Made by a program: the position numbers and the translations under genes. Under the pieces are notes generated by a model that saw only the letters and a program-made list of their open reading frames with translations, was not told the origin of the DNA and searched no databases. A stretch of 64,000 nucleotides of DNA from Qipengyuania citrea (GTDB lineage Bacteria > Pseudomonadota > Alphaproteobacteria > Sphingomonadales > Sphingomonadaceae), in assembly GCF_009828015.1 (NCBI RefSeq), contig NZ_WTYG01000001.1, positions 124,001-188,000 of the forward strand, read 5' to 3'. The stretch's first letter is position 1. Each line of letters begins with the position of its first letter. This document shows, in pieces, positions 1-8,527 of the stretch.

Positions 1-354
1 GGTTGGATACATGTAATAGAGCACCCCGACGTCGATGCCGACTGCATCGCTCAGCGAGCCACTCCACCCGGCATAGAGATCCAGTTCGACATCACCATAG
101 GACGGGCCGCCCTTGATCGAACTGGCCCAGGTGCCGATGTAGAAACCGCTGTCGTGTGCGACATCGAAACCGCCCTGGATCGCCGGATCGCCGCCCGAGA
201 GCGAGACCCCGCGGAAGCGGTAGTCGGTGGTCAGGGCAACATTGGCGGATGTGGTGAAGCCGCTGTCTTCGGACTGCGCCATCGCCGGCGTTGCAAGGGA
301 AAGGCCCGCCGTAGCGAGAGTTACGGCCATCAGGCCGCGAAAGGACGTGAGCAT
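1..354 (-). CDS. TorF-family putative porin, N-terminal part (runs off the window start)
   Basis: Reading the minus strand from an ATG at 354 gives 118 codons open to the window edge. The first 26 residues form a classical Sec signal peptide ending in a TPAMA cleavage-like site, followed by SEDSGFTTSANVALTTDYRF, a run typical of the TorF-like (Gcw_chp) outer-membrane porins of Proteobacteria. The FRGVSLS and alternating aromatic/hydrophobic beta-strand pattern that follows (GGFDVAHDSGFYIGTWAS) also fits. It should be an outer-membrane beta-barrel of unknown substrate. The C-terminal part lies outside the window, so length cannot be judged. Family assignment is from recognised sequence style. 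Confidence 0.8.
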   Translation of the reverse strand, partial: MLTSFRGLMAVTLATAGLSLATPAMAQSEDSGFTTSANVALTTDYRFRGVSLSGGDPAIQGGFDVAHDSGFYIGTWASSIKGGPSYGDVELDLYAGWSGSLSDAVGIDVGVLYYMYPT

Positions 355-625
355 TACAAACTCCTGTACGAGTGTCGCTTCGTCCCACCTGCGAATCCGC
401 CGGGGCCATTTTATTAGGCCTCTCATCCGGATACAGTTACAAACCTGCACGTAGCTGCGCGTTTGCGCAAGATCGCGCCGCCCAGTTTTCGCATATGCAA
501 CAAAAGCTGTGGTTTTCTCGCAACGGCAACACGGCGCAATCCGGGCATTTGTTGCCCCCGTCACGGCAAGCGCCTATCTGGAGCGTCCCCTTTCAAGAAC
601 CCGCAGAAAACCAACGATTTTCACC

Positions 626-1426
626 ATGATCAAACTCGCCAGACTGTTCAGCAAAGGCAAATCGGCAAAGGTTTTGCCGAAAGTGCCCGAGGGCGAGCGC
701 TACTACGTCATCGGCGACATTCACGGGCGCTGCGACCTGTTCGACGAACTGATTGTCGCGATCGAAGACGACGATCGCCGCGCAGGGCCTGCGCAAACGA
801 CGGTGGTCCTTCTGGGCGACCTCGTCGACCGCGGGCCCGAAAGCGCCCGCGTGATAGAGACAGCCATGCAATGGGGCGAGCGGCGCAGCGTCCGCTATAT
901 CGCGGGCAATCACGAGGAAATGTTCCTCGAAAGCTTCGAGGACAAGGAGATGCTACGCCATTTCCTCAAACACGGCGGGCGTGAAACCGTGCTCAGCTAC
1001 GGGATCAAGAAAAAGCGTTATAACGAACTGTCGCTGAAGGAACTGCAGGCCGAACTGCACAAGCTCGTACCCGCAGAGCACCGCAACTTCCTGGCCGCGA
1101 TGGAAGATATCATGATCGCGGGCGATTATGTCTTCGTCCACGCGGGAATCGATCCCAAGCGCAGCATCGAGGACCAGAAAAGCTCCGACATGCGCTGGAT
1201 CCGCGATCGGTTTCTCAAGCACCGCGAGCCGCTTAGCCATGTCGTGGTTCACGGCCACACCATCTTCGAAGACGTCGAACACACCGACTACCGCATCGGG
1301 ATCGACACCGGCGCCTTTCGTACCGGCAACCTGACCGCACTGGTGCTGGAAAACGACGAGAGGCGCCTGATCCGGGCACTCGAAACCGATGGCACGATCA
1401 CGACCGAGAGTCTGGCGTTCGGCTGA
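626..1426 (+). CDS. PPP-family metallophosphatase (serine/threonine protein phosphatase type)
   Basis: 266 aa from ATG 626; an open frame extends upstream to 509 but the conserved domain starts only near residue 26. The PPP phosphoesterase motifs are all present in order: GDIHG (30-34), GDLVDRG (64-70), GNHEE (94-98), HAG (172-174) and VHGHT (208-212), which bind the two metal ions. The protein resembles the short bacterial PphA/PrpA-like phosphatases; the physiological substrate cannot be told from sequence. It stands alone between the divergent porin and the opposite-strand rnpB gene. The upstream 271 bases hold promoters for this gene and the porin, but no convincing ribosome binding site is seen. 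Confidence 0.85.
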   Translation: MIKLARLFSKGKSAKVLPKVPEGERYYVIGDIHGRCDLFDELIVAIEDDDRRAGPAQTTVVLLGDLVDRGPESARVIETAMQWGERRSVRYIAGNHEEMFLESFEDKEMLRHFLKHGGRETVLSYGIKKKRYNELSLKELQAELHKLVPAEHRNFLAAMEDIMIAGDYVFVHAGIDPKRSIEDQKSSDMRWIRDRFLKHREPLSHVVVHGHTIFEDVEHTDYRIGIDTGAFRTGNLTALVLENDERRLIRALETDGTITTESLAFG

Positions 1427-1483
1427 CGGCGTGACCGCTGTGCACGGATAGCCGACCACGCTCTCCGCTTCTTCGAGAAAATT

Positions 1484-1897
<414 letters not shown>

Positions 1898-1905
1898 GTA
1901 CGCGC

Positions 1906-1933
1906 GATAGGGCAAACCGGGTGTGGCGCCAAG
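1906..1933 (-). promoter_or_regulatory. Candidate promoter of rnpB
   Basis: On the minus strand CTTGGC (1928-1933) and CCTATC (1906-1911) are separated by 16 bp and end about 8 bases before the P1 helix of rnpB, where transcription should begin. The match to a housekeeping promoter is moderate; the position is the main support. Confidence 0.4.
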
Positions 1934-2090
1934 CCCGCCATTGGCCCCGTGCCCGTTCGCCGGTCCGGCACATCGGACGCGCGGGCTTCTTTGATCCCCC
2001 ACCCCCTCCAAATCATTCGATTTCCTTAACCTTTCCCGCTTAGGCGCCCCACGTTCTGCGAATGGATGCAGAGGGAATTTCAGAAGCTTC

Positions 2091-4130
2091 ATGCGAATCA
2101 TTGGCTGCATCGTCGAAGACCACAATCTGTGGTTCGTGCTGATCGCCGCGATCATGTGCGTTGCAGGATCGATGGTATCCGCCACGCTCTTTCGCCGGAC
2201 GATGGCTGAAGAGGGTCCAGCGTGGGTCCATTGGTGTTTCCTTTCTGCCGTAACCGCCGGGGCGGCTACCTGGGCGACGCATTTCATCGCCATGCTTGGC
2301 TATCAGACCACCGCCCCGGTCTCGCTCGACGGCGTGCTGACCGTTATCTCCGCGCTCATCGCTGCGGGCGGCATCGGCCTGGGCCTGGTCCTCGCTTCAT
2401 CGACTTCCGCGCGCATCGCGGTTCTGGGCGGGGGGGCAACCATCGGCTTCGCGATCAGCGCGATGCACTACGTCGGCATGTTTGCCTATCGCGTCGACGG
2501 GATCGTCAGCTGGGACTGGCGCTATGTCCTCGCCTCTCTCGCAATCGCCATGGTCTGCGCTGGCTCCGCCATCCATCTGCTGCGCGATCAGGACAACGGA
2601 TATCGCGTATGGCAGGCCGGAATGTTGCTCGCCTTGGCTATAATCGGCCTGCATTTCAGCGGCATGGCAGCATTTTCGGTGACCGCGATGGCTGGCTATT
2701 CGCAAAACGGCGACAGCGATGCCTTCGCTGCCCTGGCTGCGGCCATCGGCATGGTCGCGCTGCTGATCGTGGGCACCGGCATCTCCACCTATTTGGTCGA
2801 ACGCAAGGCCAGCTCGGACGGAGAGAACCGCATCGCGCATATCGCCATGCACGATGCACTGACGAACCTGGCCAATCGCCGACAGTTCACCGAAGCACTA
2901 GCGGGTGAATGCAATGCCATCGATAGCGGGGGCCAACCGTTCGCGCTGATGATGGTCGATCTCGATCGTTTCAAGCCGATCAACGACACACTCGGACATC
3001 CCGCCGGCGACCTCGTGCTGCAACGTATCGCCAATCGGCTCAAGTTGGCAGCGCGCAGTGGCGACATCGTTGCGCGGATCGGGGGCGACGAATTCGCGAT
3101 CATCGCATTCGGGGTCACGGGAGTCGCGACTGCGGCGGAAATCGCCGAACGCGTCGTCGAAGTGCTTTCGCGTCCGATGGTCATCGATGGAAATGTCGTG
3201 GAAATCAGCGGCAGCGTGGGCGTGGCGCTGGCGCCCGACCATGGCACCGAGCCCGACGCGCTCGTCCAGCACGCCGACATTGCGCTGTATTCGGCCAAAC
3301 ATCATGGCAAGCAGACCTACCGGGTATTCGAACCGCAGTTGATGGAGGTGATCCAGCGCCAGCGCTCGCTCGAGGCCGCGCTGCGTCGCGCCTCGATGCG
3401 CGACGAATTCCGCATCGTGTATCAACCGGTGTTCTGCTCGGCGAAGGGTGAGATTACCGGTGCCGAAGCGCTGCTGCGCTGGACCTGCCCCGAGCATGGC
3501 GAAATTTCGCCGACCGAATTCATTCCCATTGCCGAAGAACTCGGGCTGGTTGCACGCATCGGCGCGGATGTCCTGCGCAAGGCCTGCAAGGACGCCGCCT
3601 CATGGCCTGCCCACATCGACCTCGCGGTCAACGTATCACCGGTCCAGTTACTCGACCCGCGACTGCCGCAAACCGTTGCGCAGGCGCTGGCCGACTCGGG
3701 CCTGTCCCCGTCCCGCCTCGAACTCGAAATCACTGAAACCGCACTGCTCAACAATGACGAGGCAGCGCTGCGCACGCTGACGCAGATCCGCGATCTCGGC
3801 GTCCGCATTTCGCTGGACGATTTTGGCACGGGCTATTCCTCGCTCAGCTACCTTCACCGTTTCCCGATCAGCCGCATCAAGATCGACAAGAGCTTCGTCC
3901 AGAAGCTGCCTGACGACGTCGGCAGCGCTTCGATCGTTCGGGCAATCGCCCAGCTTGGTTCAAGTCTCAGCATGAAAATCACCGCCGAAGGTATTGAAAC
4001 CGATTCGCAGCTGTCCTTCATCAAGGAACACGGGTGCGACGAGGTGCAGGGCTTCCTTACCGGGCGACCCATTGCCCTCGCCGACTTCCTGGTCCTTACC
4101 GGCCAGCAGGCCGAAAACGTCGAAGCCTAG
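2091..4130 (+). CDS. MHYT-GGDEF-EAL membrane protein (bifunctional cyclic-di-GMP enzyme candidate)
   Basis: 679 aa. Residues 12-235 are membrane helices with three MHYT-type repeats (ATHFIAM about 62-68, SAMHYVGM 123-130, GLHFSGM about 186-192), a proposed sensor for diatomic gases or redox through bound metal. A GGDEF diguanylate cyclase domain follows with intact GGDEF at 331-335 and an inhibitory I-site RSGD at 322-325, five residues upstream. The EAL phosphodiesterase domain has EAL at 459-461 and the metal/substrate residues in VNVSP, EITE, LDDFGTG, IKIDKSF and AEGIE. Both activities therefore look possible. Only 14 bases separate it from the BLUF gene downstream, so the two are probably co-transcribed. 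Confidence 0.93.
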   Translation: MRIIGCIVEDHNLWFVLIAAIMCVAGSMVSATLFRRTMAEEGPAWVHWCFLSAVTAGAATWATHFIAMLGYQTTAPVSLDGVLTVISALIAAGGIGLGLVLASSTSARIAVLGGGATIGFAISAMHYVGMFAYRVDGIVSWDWRYVLASLAIAMVCAGSAIHLLRDQDNGYRVWQAGMLLALAIIGLHFSGMAAFSVTAMAGYSQNGDSDAFAALAAAIGMVALLIVGTGISTYLVERKASSDGENRIAHIAMHDALTNLANRRQFTEALAGECNAIDSGGQPFALMMVDLDRFKPINDTLGHPAGDLVLQRIANRLKLAARSGDIVARIGGDEFAIIAFGVTGVATAAEIAERVVEVLSRPMVIDGNVVEISGSVGVALAPDHGTEPDALVQHADIALYSAKHHGKQTYRVFEPQLMEVIQRQRSLEAALRRASMRDEFRIVYQPVFCSAKGEITGAEALLRWTCPEHGEISPTEFIPIAEELGLVARIGADVLRKACKDAASWPAHIDLAVNVSPVQLLDPRLPQTVAQALADSGLSPSRLELEITETALLNNDEAALRTLTQIRDLGVRISLDDFGTGYSSLSYLHRFPISRIKIDKSFVQKLPDDVGSASIVRAIAQLGSSLSMKITAEGIETDSQLSFIKEHGCDEVQGFLTGRPIALADFLVLTGQQAENVEA

Positions 4131-4144
4131 GAAGGAAGCGAAAC

Positions 4145-4579
4145 ATGCCGATCAGCAGGCTGCTCTATACCAGCTCCGCCCGCCTCGAACCGGGCCCGCA
4201 GACGATCGACAAGCAACTGTGCCGACTGGCCGGGGAAGCCGCGCTGCTCAACGAGGAAGCGGGAATCACCGGCGTGCTCGTTTATGTCGAAGAGCAGTTC
4301 ATTCAGGTCCTCGAGGGCGAGAGCGCCGTGGTCGAGGAAGTCTTCGAACGCATCTGCTGCGATTTCCGCCACGCGCAGATCAAGCTGATCGACCTCATCC
4401 CGGTCAGGCAGCGGATGTTCGCGCGCTGGCACATGGCGCGGTTATGCGAAGGCGCGGATCCCGAATCGATGCTCGACGACGATTTGAAGAACATTCGCTA
4501 CCTGCTGGGCGTGAACGCGCGCGCCGCGGTCGAACGAATGTACGAAACGCTCATATCGTATGAGGATATCGACAGCTAG
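4145..4579 (+). CDS. BLUF-domain blue-light sensor protein
   Basis: 144 aa, a single-domain BLUF photoreceptor that binds FAD. The photocycle residues are in place: Tyr8, Asn36, Gln54 in the FIQVLEGE stretch, and Trp95/Met97 in FARWHM, matching the AppA arrangement. The start ATG 4145 follows a good AGGAAGG ribosome binding site. There is no effector domain, so signalling must go through a partner protein; the immediately upstream cyclic-di-GMP enzyme is the obvious candidate by operon position (inference). A longer open frame upstream overlaps the previous gene and is rejected. Confidence 0.9.
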   Translation: MPISRLLYTSSARLEPGPQTIDKQLCRLAGEAALLNEEAGITGVLVYVEEQFIQVLEGESAVVEEVFERICCDFRHAQIKLIDLIPVRQRMFARWHMARLCEGADPESMLDDDLKNIRYLLGVNARAAVERMYETLISYEDIDS

Positions 4580-4624
4580 GATCAGCCTGCCGCGGGCGCT
4601 GCGTGAGGCGAGCCGAAACCCGGC

Positions 4625-5374
4625 CTAACGCGTAAGGCCGCGGTCGCGGTCGAGCAGCAGCTGGAACAGGATGGCGCGCACCTCGCCGTCGATTTCGCCG
4701 TTGATCTTTTCGGGCCGCCAGCGGCGCTGGAAGGCTTCCACCGCCTTGTGGCCATCGGTTACATCGTATCCGAACCGCTCGAGTGCGAGATAGAAGGCCG
4801 CGTCGTTGTCGAACGGGTCGCCCCGTTCGAGCTTCTGGGGCCGCGGCAGGCACAGGCCGTATTCCGCCAGCCGGTCCCATGGGAAGAGTTCGCCGGGATC
4901 GATCTTGCGCGCCGGTGCAACGTCCGAATGGCCGATCACATTGGCCCGCGGGATATCGTACCGCTTCACGATCCGCGCCACCAGCGGGACCAATGCCTGG
5001 AACTGGGCCTCGTTGAATTCGCGGTAGCCGTATTTGTGACCGGGGTGGTCGAGTTCGATACCGATGCTCGCCGAATTCACGTCCTTGTGTCCGCGCCAAT
5101 AGGCGACCCCGGCGTGCCAGGCGCGCTTTTCCTCGGGCACCAGCCGGACGACCTCGCCCTGTTCACCGATCAGGTAATGCGCGGAAACCTGCGCTTCGGG
5201 ATCGCACAACCGTTCGATCGCGAAGCCCTTGTCCTGCATCTCGGTGTAATGAATCACCACCATCTGGATGGGCATGGTGCGTTCGTTGTGGTTCGGCGAC
5301 AGCACCTCGCGGTCGACCAGTTCGTCTTCGCTGACGGGCAGCTTCTCCCCCGGCGTGCCGAAATCCGAACTCAA
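4625..5374 (-). CDS. N-acetylmuramoyl-L-alanine amidase (AmpD/AmiD-like, Amidase_2) with peptidoglycan-binding tail
   Basis: 249 aa. The Amidase_2 fold is shown by IHYTEM (His42), SAHYLI, AWHAG, IGIELDH and GHSDVAPARKIDPG (His149, Asp159), giving the zinc ligands and catalytic Glu of AmpD-type enzymes that cut the lactyl-peptide bond of muropeptides. Residues about 185-245 look like a peptidoglycan-binding-type helical tail (FGYDVTDGHKAVEAFQRRWR). No signal peptide is seen, so a cytoplasmic recycling role is likely. The start is probably the TTG at 5374, which overlaps the stop of the upstream ChpT-like gene as TTGA; the SPNHNER segment belongs to the family and excludes the later ATG. Confidence 0.88.
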   Translation of the reverse strand: MSSDFGTPGEKLPVSEDELVDREVLSPNHNERTMPIQMVVIHYTEMQDKGFAIERLCDPEAQVSAHYLIGEQGEVVRLVPEEKRAWHAGVAYWRGHKDVNSASIGIELDHPGHKYGYREFNEAQFQALVPLVARIVKRYDIPRANVIGHSDVAPARKIDPGELFPWDRLAEYGLCLPRPQKLERGDPFDNDAAFYLALERFGYDVTDGHKAVEAFQRRWRPEKINGEIDGEVRAILFQLLLDRDRGLTR

Positions 5375-6030
5375 CCGATCAGCCCTTCGGCTTCGGGCAG
5401 GACCGCGCCGAGCACCAGCGCATCGTCACCGCGGTGATACTGCAGCCCGCCGCCGCTTTCGCTGGCAAGCAGGTGGATCATGTGCGCGGCGGCAGTGCGG
5501 CTGGTGAGGTCGGACCGATCGAGCGATCCGTCGAGCGCCCTGCCGATGGTTTCATCGAAGGCGATCTTGGGCCCGGCGGCGCGCACCACGATCTCGCAGG
5601 CTCCGTCGCGGCGTTCGGCCCCGATGTCGAGCGTACCGCCACGCACCAGCGCATCGATGGCAATCTGGGCGAAATTCAGCAGGACCTTCACCGCCGGCTT
5701 GGCCAGCGTGGCATCGGCCAGCGCCCAATTGAGGCTGATCTTGCCATTATCGGTCACCAGCGCCTCGATCAGCGCCTGCGGTTCGGTCACTTCGACGCGG
5801 TCGCCGAACCCCCCGGCGGCGCCGAAAGCGAGCCGGAAGAACTTGAGCTTGCTGGTGCTGACATGCGCACTCTGTTCGAGCAGTTCGACCACATTCGCCC
5901 GCATTTCGGGATCGGTTTCCATCGCCAGCAGCTCGAGCCCGTTGGACAGCGCGCCCACGGGGCTGAGCATGTCATGGCACAGCCGCGAACACAGCATTGC
6001 GGCGAGATCGATCGATTGGCGGTCGTCCAT
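5371..6030 (-). CDS. chpT: ChpT-like histidine phosphotransferase
   Basis: The protein carries LCSRLCHDMLSPVGALSNGL, the dimerisation/phosphotransfer helix of ChpT, with the phospho-accepting His in CHDM. The C-terminal half is a degenerate ATPase-like fold without kinase motifs. In Caulobacter ChpT relays phosphate from CckA to CtrA and CpdR, controlling the cell cycle; the same role is likely here. ATG 6030 (MDDRQ) is chosen; an in-frame ATG at 6057 would add nine residues. The 3' end overlaps the amidase gene by four bases and the 5' end lies close behind the M67 peptidase gene, so a three-gene operon is likely. Confidence 0.85.
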   Translation of the reverse strand: MDDRQSIDLAAMLCSRLCHDMLSPVGALSNGLELLAMETDPEMRANVVELLEQSAHVSTSKLKFFRLAFGAAGGFGDRVEVTEPQALIEALVTDNGKISLNWALADATLAKPAVKVLLNFAQIAIDALVRGGTLDIGAERRDGACEIVVRAAGPKIAFDETIGRALDGSLDRSDLTSRTAAAHMIHLLASESGGGLQYHRGDDALVLGAVLPEAEGLIG

Positions 6031-6064
6031 TGAGGTCCCGATTGGTGAAGAATTCATGAGCGTC

Positions 6065-6460
6065 TTAGCGAGGGGTGACCTCATAGGGAAGCGGTTCGAA
6101 CCCGGCATCCCCCGAACGCCACAGCGTGATTCGGCCCACCGCGATTATCGCCCAGATCGCCCCGTCGTTCGCTGCCAGCGCGCTGTCGGTCGCGGACGGC
6201 CGGGCCAGTCCATTGGGGTGCGAGTGGTAGTAGCCGATAACGCGCGGGCCGCCCGAACGCGCCGCGCGGTGCGCGTCGATCAATACCTGCGGATCGATTT
6301 CGAAATGCCGCGCGGGATCAGGATGGACATTGCGCGCCGGCAGCGACCCGGTGACGCCATCCTCCGACCCCAGCAGCACCCCGCAGCATTCCAGAGGGTG
6401 CGCACGCTGTGCTTCTGCAAGCATGCAGGCGACGACATCACTTGAGAGTTCGAACGGCAT
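6065..6460 (-). CDS. M67-family JAMM metallopeptidase (Mov34/MPN/PAD-1)
   Basis: 131 aa from ATG 6460. The JAMM zinc motif is complete: Glu24 in PLECCG and His79-x-His81-Pro followed by Ser89-x-x-Asp92 (HSHPNGLARPSATD). Prokaryotic members cleave isopeptide or peptide bonds of small modifier-like proteins or cysteine conjugates; the substrate here is unknown. It is the first gene of an apparent operon with the ChpT-like and amidase genes. Only 16 bases separate its start from the divergent pseudouridine synthase start, so the promoters must lie inside the genes. Confidence 0.85.
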   Translation of the reverse strand: MPFELSSDVVACMLAEAQRAHPLECCGVLLGSEDGVTGSLPARNVHPDPARHFEIDPQVLIDAHRAARSGGPRVIGYYHSHPNGLARPSATDSALAANDGAIWAIIAVGRITLWRSGDAGFEPLPYEVTPR

Positions 6461-6476
6461 CGCGCATGGCCCTAGC

Positions 6477-7421
6477 ATGGCCGAAGCCGATATCATCACC
6501 GGAAAGCTGGCCAGCGGCGGCCGCCTCGACAAGGCGCTGGCTGACGCGACCGAACTGTCGCGCGAACGGATCAAGGGCCTGATCGCTGCGGGGGCCGTCA
6601 CCATCGGCAAGACGCTGGCCCGCAGCGCATCGGCGAAGGTGCAGGGCGAAGAGCGTTTTGCCATCGCCCTGCCCCCGCCCGAACCGCTGGCCGCACTGGC
6701 GCAGGACATACCGCTCGATATCGTCTTCGAGGATACCCACCTGCTGGTGGTCGACAAGCCCGCGGGAATGGTGGTGCACCCGGCAGCGGGCAATCAGGAC
6801 GGTACGCTGGTCAATGCGCTGCTCCACCATTGCGCGGGCCGCCTGTCGGGGATCAACGGCATTGCCCGCCCCGGTATCGTCCACCGTATCGACAAGGACA
6901 CGTCGGGGCTCTTGGTGGTCGCCAAGTCCGACGCCGCGCATGAAGGCCTGGCGCGGCAGTTCGCCGATCATTCGATCACGCGCCGGTATCTGGCGGTCTG
7001 CGCCGGACACCCCGCGCCGCCGGCAGGCACCATCGCGGGCCGGATCGGGCGTTCGGTTCACGACCGCAAGAAGATGGCGGTGTTGCCCGACGATACGACG
7101 CGCGGGAAGCACGCCGTCACGCATTTCGAAACGCTGCGCCACCTCAATCACGCGGCGCTGCTCGAATGCCGTCTTGAAACCGGGCGCACGCATCAGGTCC
7201 GCGTTCACTGCGCGTCAATCGGTCATGCGCTATTGGGGGATCCAGTATACGGTCGGACTCCCAAGCCCTTGCGGCAGGTGCTCGAATCACTCGGGTTCCA
7301 CCGCCAGGCGCTGCACGCGGCACGGCTGGGCTTCAGCCATCCTATCAGCGCTGAAACCTTGGATTTCCGCGCCGAACTGCCAGCAGATATGCGGGAACTC
7401 ATCGACGAAACCGCACGTTGA
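6477..7421 (+). CDS. RluA/RluD-family 23S rRNA pseudouridine synthase
   Basis: 314 aa. An N-terminal S4 RNA-binding domain (GGRLDKALADATELSRERIK, about 14-33) precedes the pseudouridine synthase domain with the catalytic Asp139 in HRIDKDTSG and KPAGMVVHP upstream. Length and layout match RluD, which isomerises uridines in helix 69 of 23S rRNA; the exact target is inferred from family. ATG 6477 starts MAEADI; the earlier open frame runs through the opposite gene. Divergent from the M67 peptidase gene. Confidence 0.92.
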   Translation: MAEADIITGKLASGGRLDKALADATELSRERIKGLIAAGAVTIGKTLARSASAKVQGEERFAIALPPPEPLAALAQDIPLDIVFEDTHLLVVDKPAGMVVHPAAGNQDGTLVNALLHHCAGRLSGINGIARPGIVHRIDKDTSGLLVVAKSDAAHEGLARQFADHSITRRYLAVCAGHPAPPAGTIAGRIGRSVHDRKKMAVLPDDTTRGKHAVTHFETLRHLNHAALLECRLETGRTHQVRVHCASIGHALLGDPVYGRTPKPLRQVLESLGFHRQALHAARLGFSHPISAETLDFRAELPADMRELIDETAR

Positions 7422-7543
7422 AATCGATGAAACGCGTGTGCAATTTGGGCCGTGTCCGCTATACGTAAACCTAGTGGCCCGAAGGTTGGATGCCCGTCAG
7501 GGGTCCGACGAGCGAGGTCGACGCAAGAAAGGTCAGGGTACAA

Positions 7544-8449
7544 GTGAGCAATACCAAATCTTTGAGTGTCCCGGCACTCGGCGGCGAGCAGAGCCTCAAC
7601 CGCTATCTTTCCGAAATCAAGAAATTCCCGGTGCTGACGCAGGAGCAGGAATACATGCTCGCGAAGCGCTATGAGGAACATGACGATCCCGAAGCTGCGG
7701 CGCAGCTCGTCACCTCGCACCTGCGGCTGGTGTCGAAAATCGCCATGGGCTACCGCGGCTACGGCCTGCCGGTGTCGGATCTCATCTCCGAAGGCAATGT
7801 CGGCCTGATGCAGGGCGTCAAGAAGTTCGAGGCCGATCGCGGCTTCCGCCTCGCGACCTATGCCATGTGGTGGATCAAGGCGAGCATCCAGGAATATATC
7901 CTGCGCTCGTGGAGCCTCGTCAAAATGGGCACCACCGCCGCGCAGAAGAAGCTGTTCTTCAATCTGCGCCGGATGAAGAAGAATCTCGACGCTTACGAGG
8001 ACACCGACCTCCATCCCGAGGATGTGAACAAGATCGCTACCGATCTCGGCGTGCCCGAGCAGGAAGTGGTCAATATGAACCGCCGCATGATGATGGGCGG
8101 CGACGGGTCGCTCAACGTGCCGATGCGCAACGGCGAAGACGGTTCGGGCGAATGGATGGACTGGCTCAAGGACGATGGTCCTTTGCAGGACGAGCTCGTC
8201 GCCAATGCCCAGGAATCGGAAGTCCGCCACGACATGCTGATCGAGGCGATGGACGGGCTGAACGAGCGCGAGAAGCACATTCTCACCGAACGCCGCCTGA
8301 CCGAGAACCCCCAGACGCTGGAGGAACTCAGCCAGGTCTATGACGTCAGCCGCGAACGCATCCGCCAGATCGAAGTTCGCGCGTTCGAGAAAGTGCAGAA
8401 GGCAATGAAGGCCATCGCCGGCGAGAAGCTGCTGGCCGGCGTGGCCTGA
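7544..8449 (+). CDS. rpoH: RNA polymerase heat-shock sigma factor RpoH (sigma-32)
   Basis: 301 aa. Region 2 (LRLVSKIAMGYRGYGLPVSD, WWIKASIQEYILRSWSLVK), the RpoH box (QKKLFFNLRR) that distinguishes sigma-32 from other sigma factors, and the region 4 helix-turn-helix (SRERIRQIEVRAFEKVQ) are all present. It directs heat-shock transcription, which makes the clpX, clpP and trigger-factor genes in this window possible targets. The GTG at 7544 is preferred over the ATG at 7490 because it follows AGGTCAGGG at proper distance and begins at the usual MSN. A strong terminator follows. Confidence 0.95.
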   Translation: MSNTKSLSVPALGGEQSLNRYLSEIKKFPVLTQEQEYMLAKRYEEHDDPEAAAQLVTSHLRLVSKIAMGYRGYGLPVSDLISEGNVGLMQGVKKFEADRGFRLATYAMWWIKASIQEYILRSWSLVKMGTTAAQKKLFFNLRRMKKNLDAYEDTDLHPEDVNKIATDLGVPEQEVVNMNRRMMMGGDGSLNVPMRNGEDGSGEWMDWLKDDGPLQDELVANAQESEVRHDMLIEAMDGLNEREKHILTERRLTENPQTLEELSQVYDVSRERIRQIEVRAFEKVQKAMKAIAGEKLLAGVA

Positions 8450-8480
8450 CCGGACATCGCTTCGTCAATCCCTATGAAAA

Positions 8481-8516
8481 GGCCGCCGACACCTCCGGGT
8501 GTCGGCGGCCTTCTTC
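8481..8516. terminator. Bidirectional terminator between rpoH and the M20 amidohydrolase
   Basis: Perfect 13-bp stem GGCCGCCGACACC (8481-8493) and its complement (8498-8510) with a TCCG loop. A T-rich run follows on the plus strand (TTCTTCATT) and TTTT follows on the minus strand, and the flanking genes are convergent. Confidence 0.85.
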
Positions 8517-8527
8517 ATTCGAACGGT

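Noticed and set aside
5434..6445. Plus-strand frames over the ChpT, M67 and amidase genes.
   Set aside because: Minus-strand proteins carry clear motifs; plus frames are shadows.
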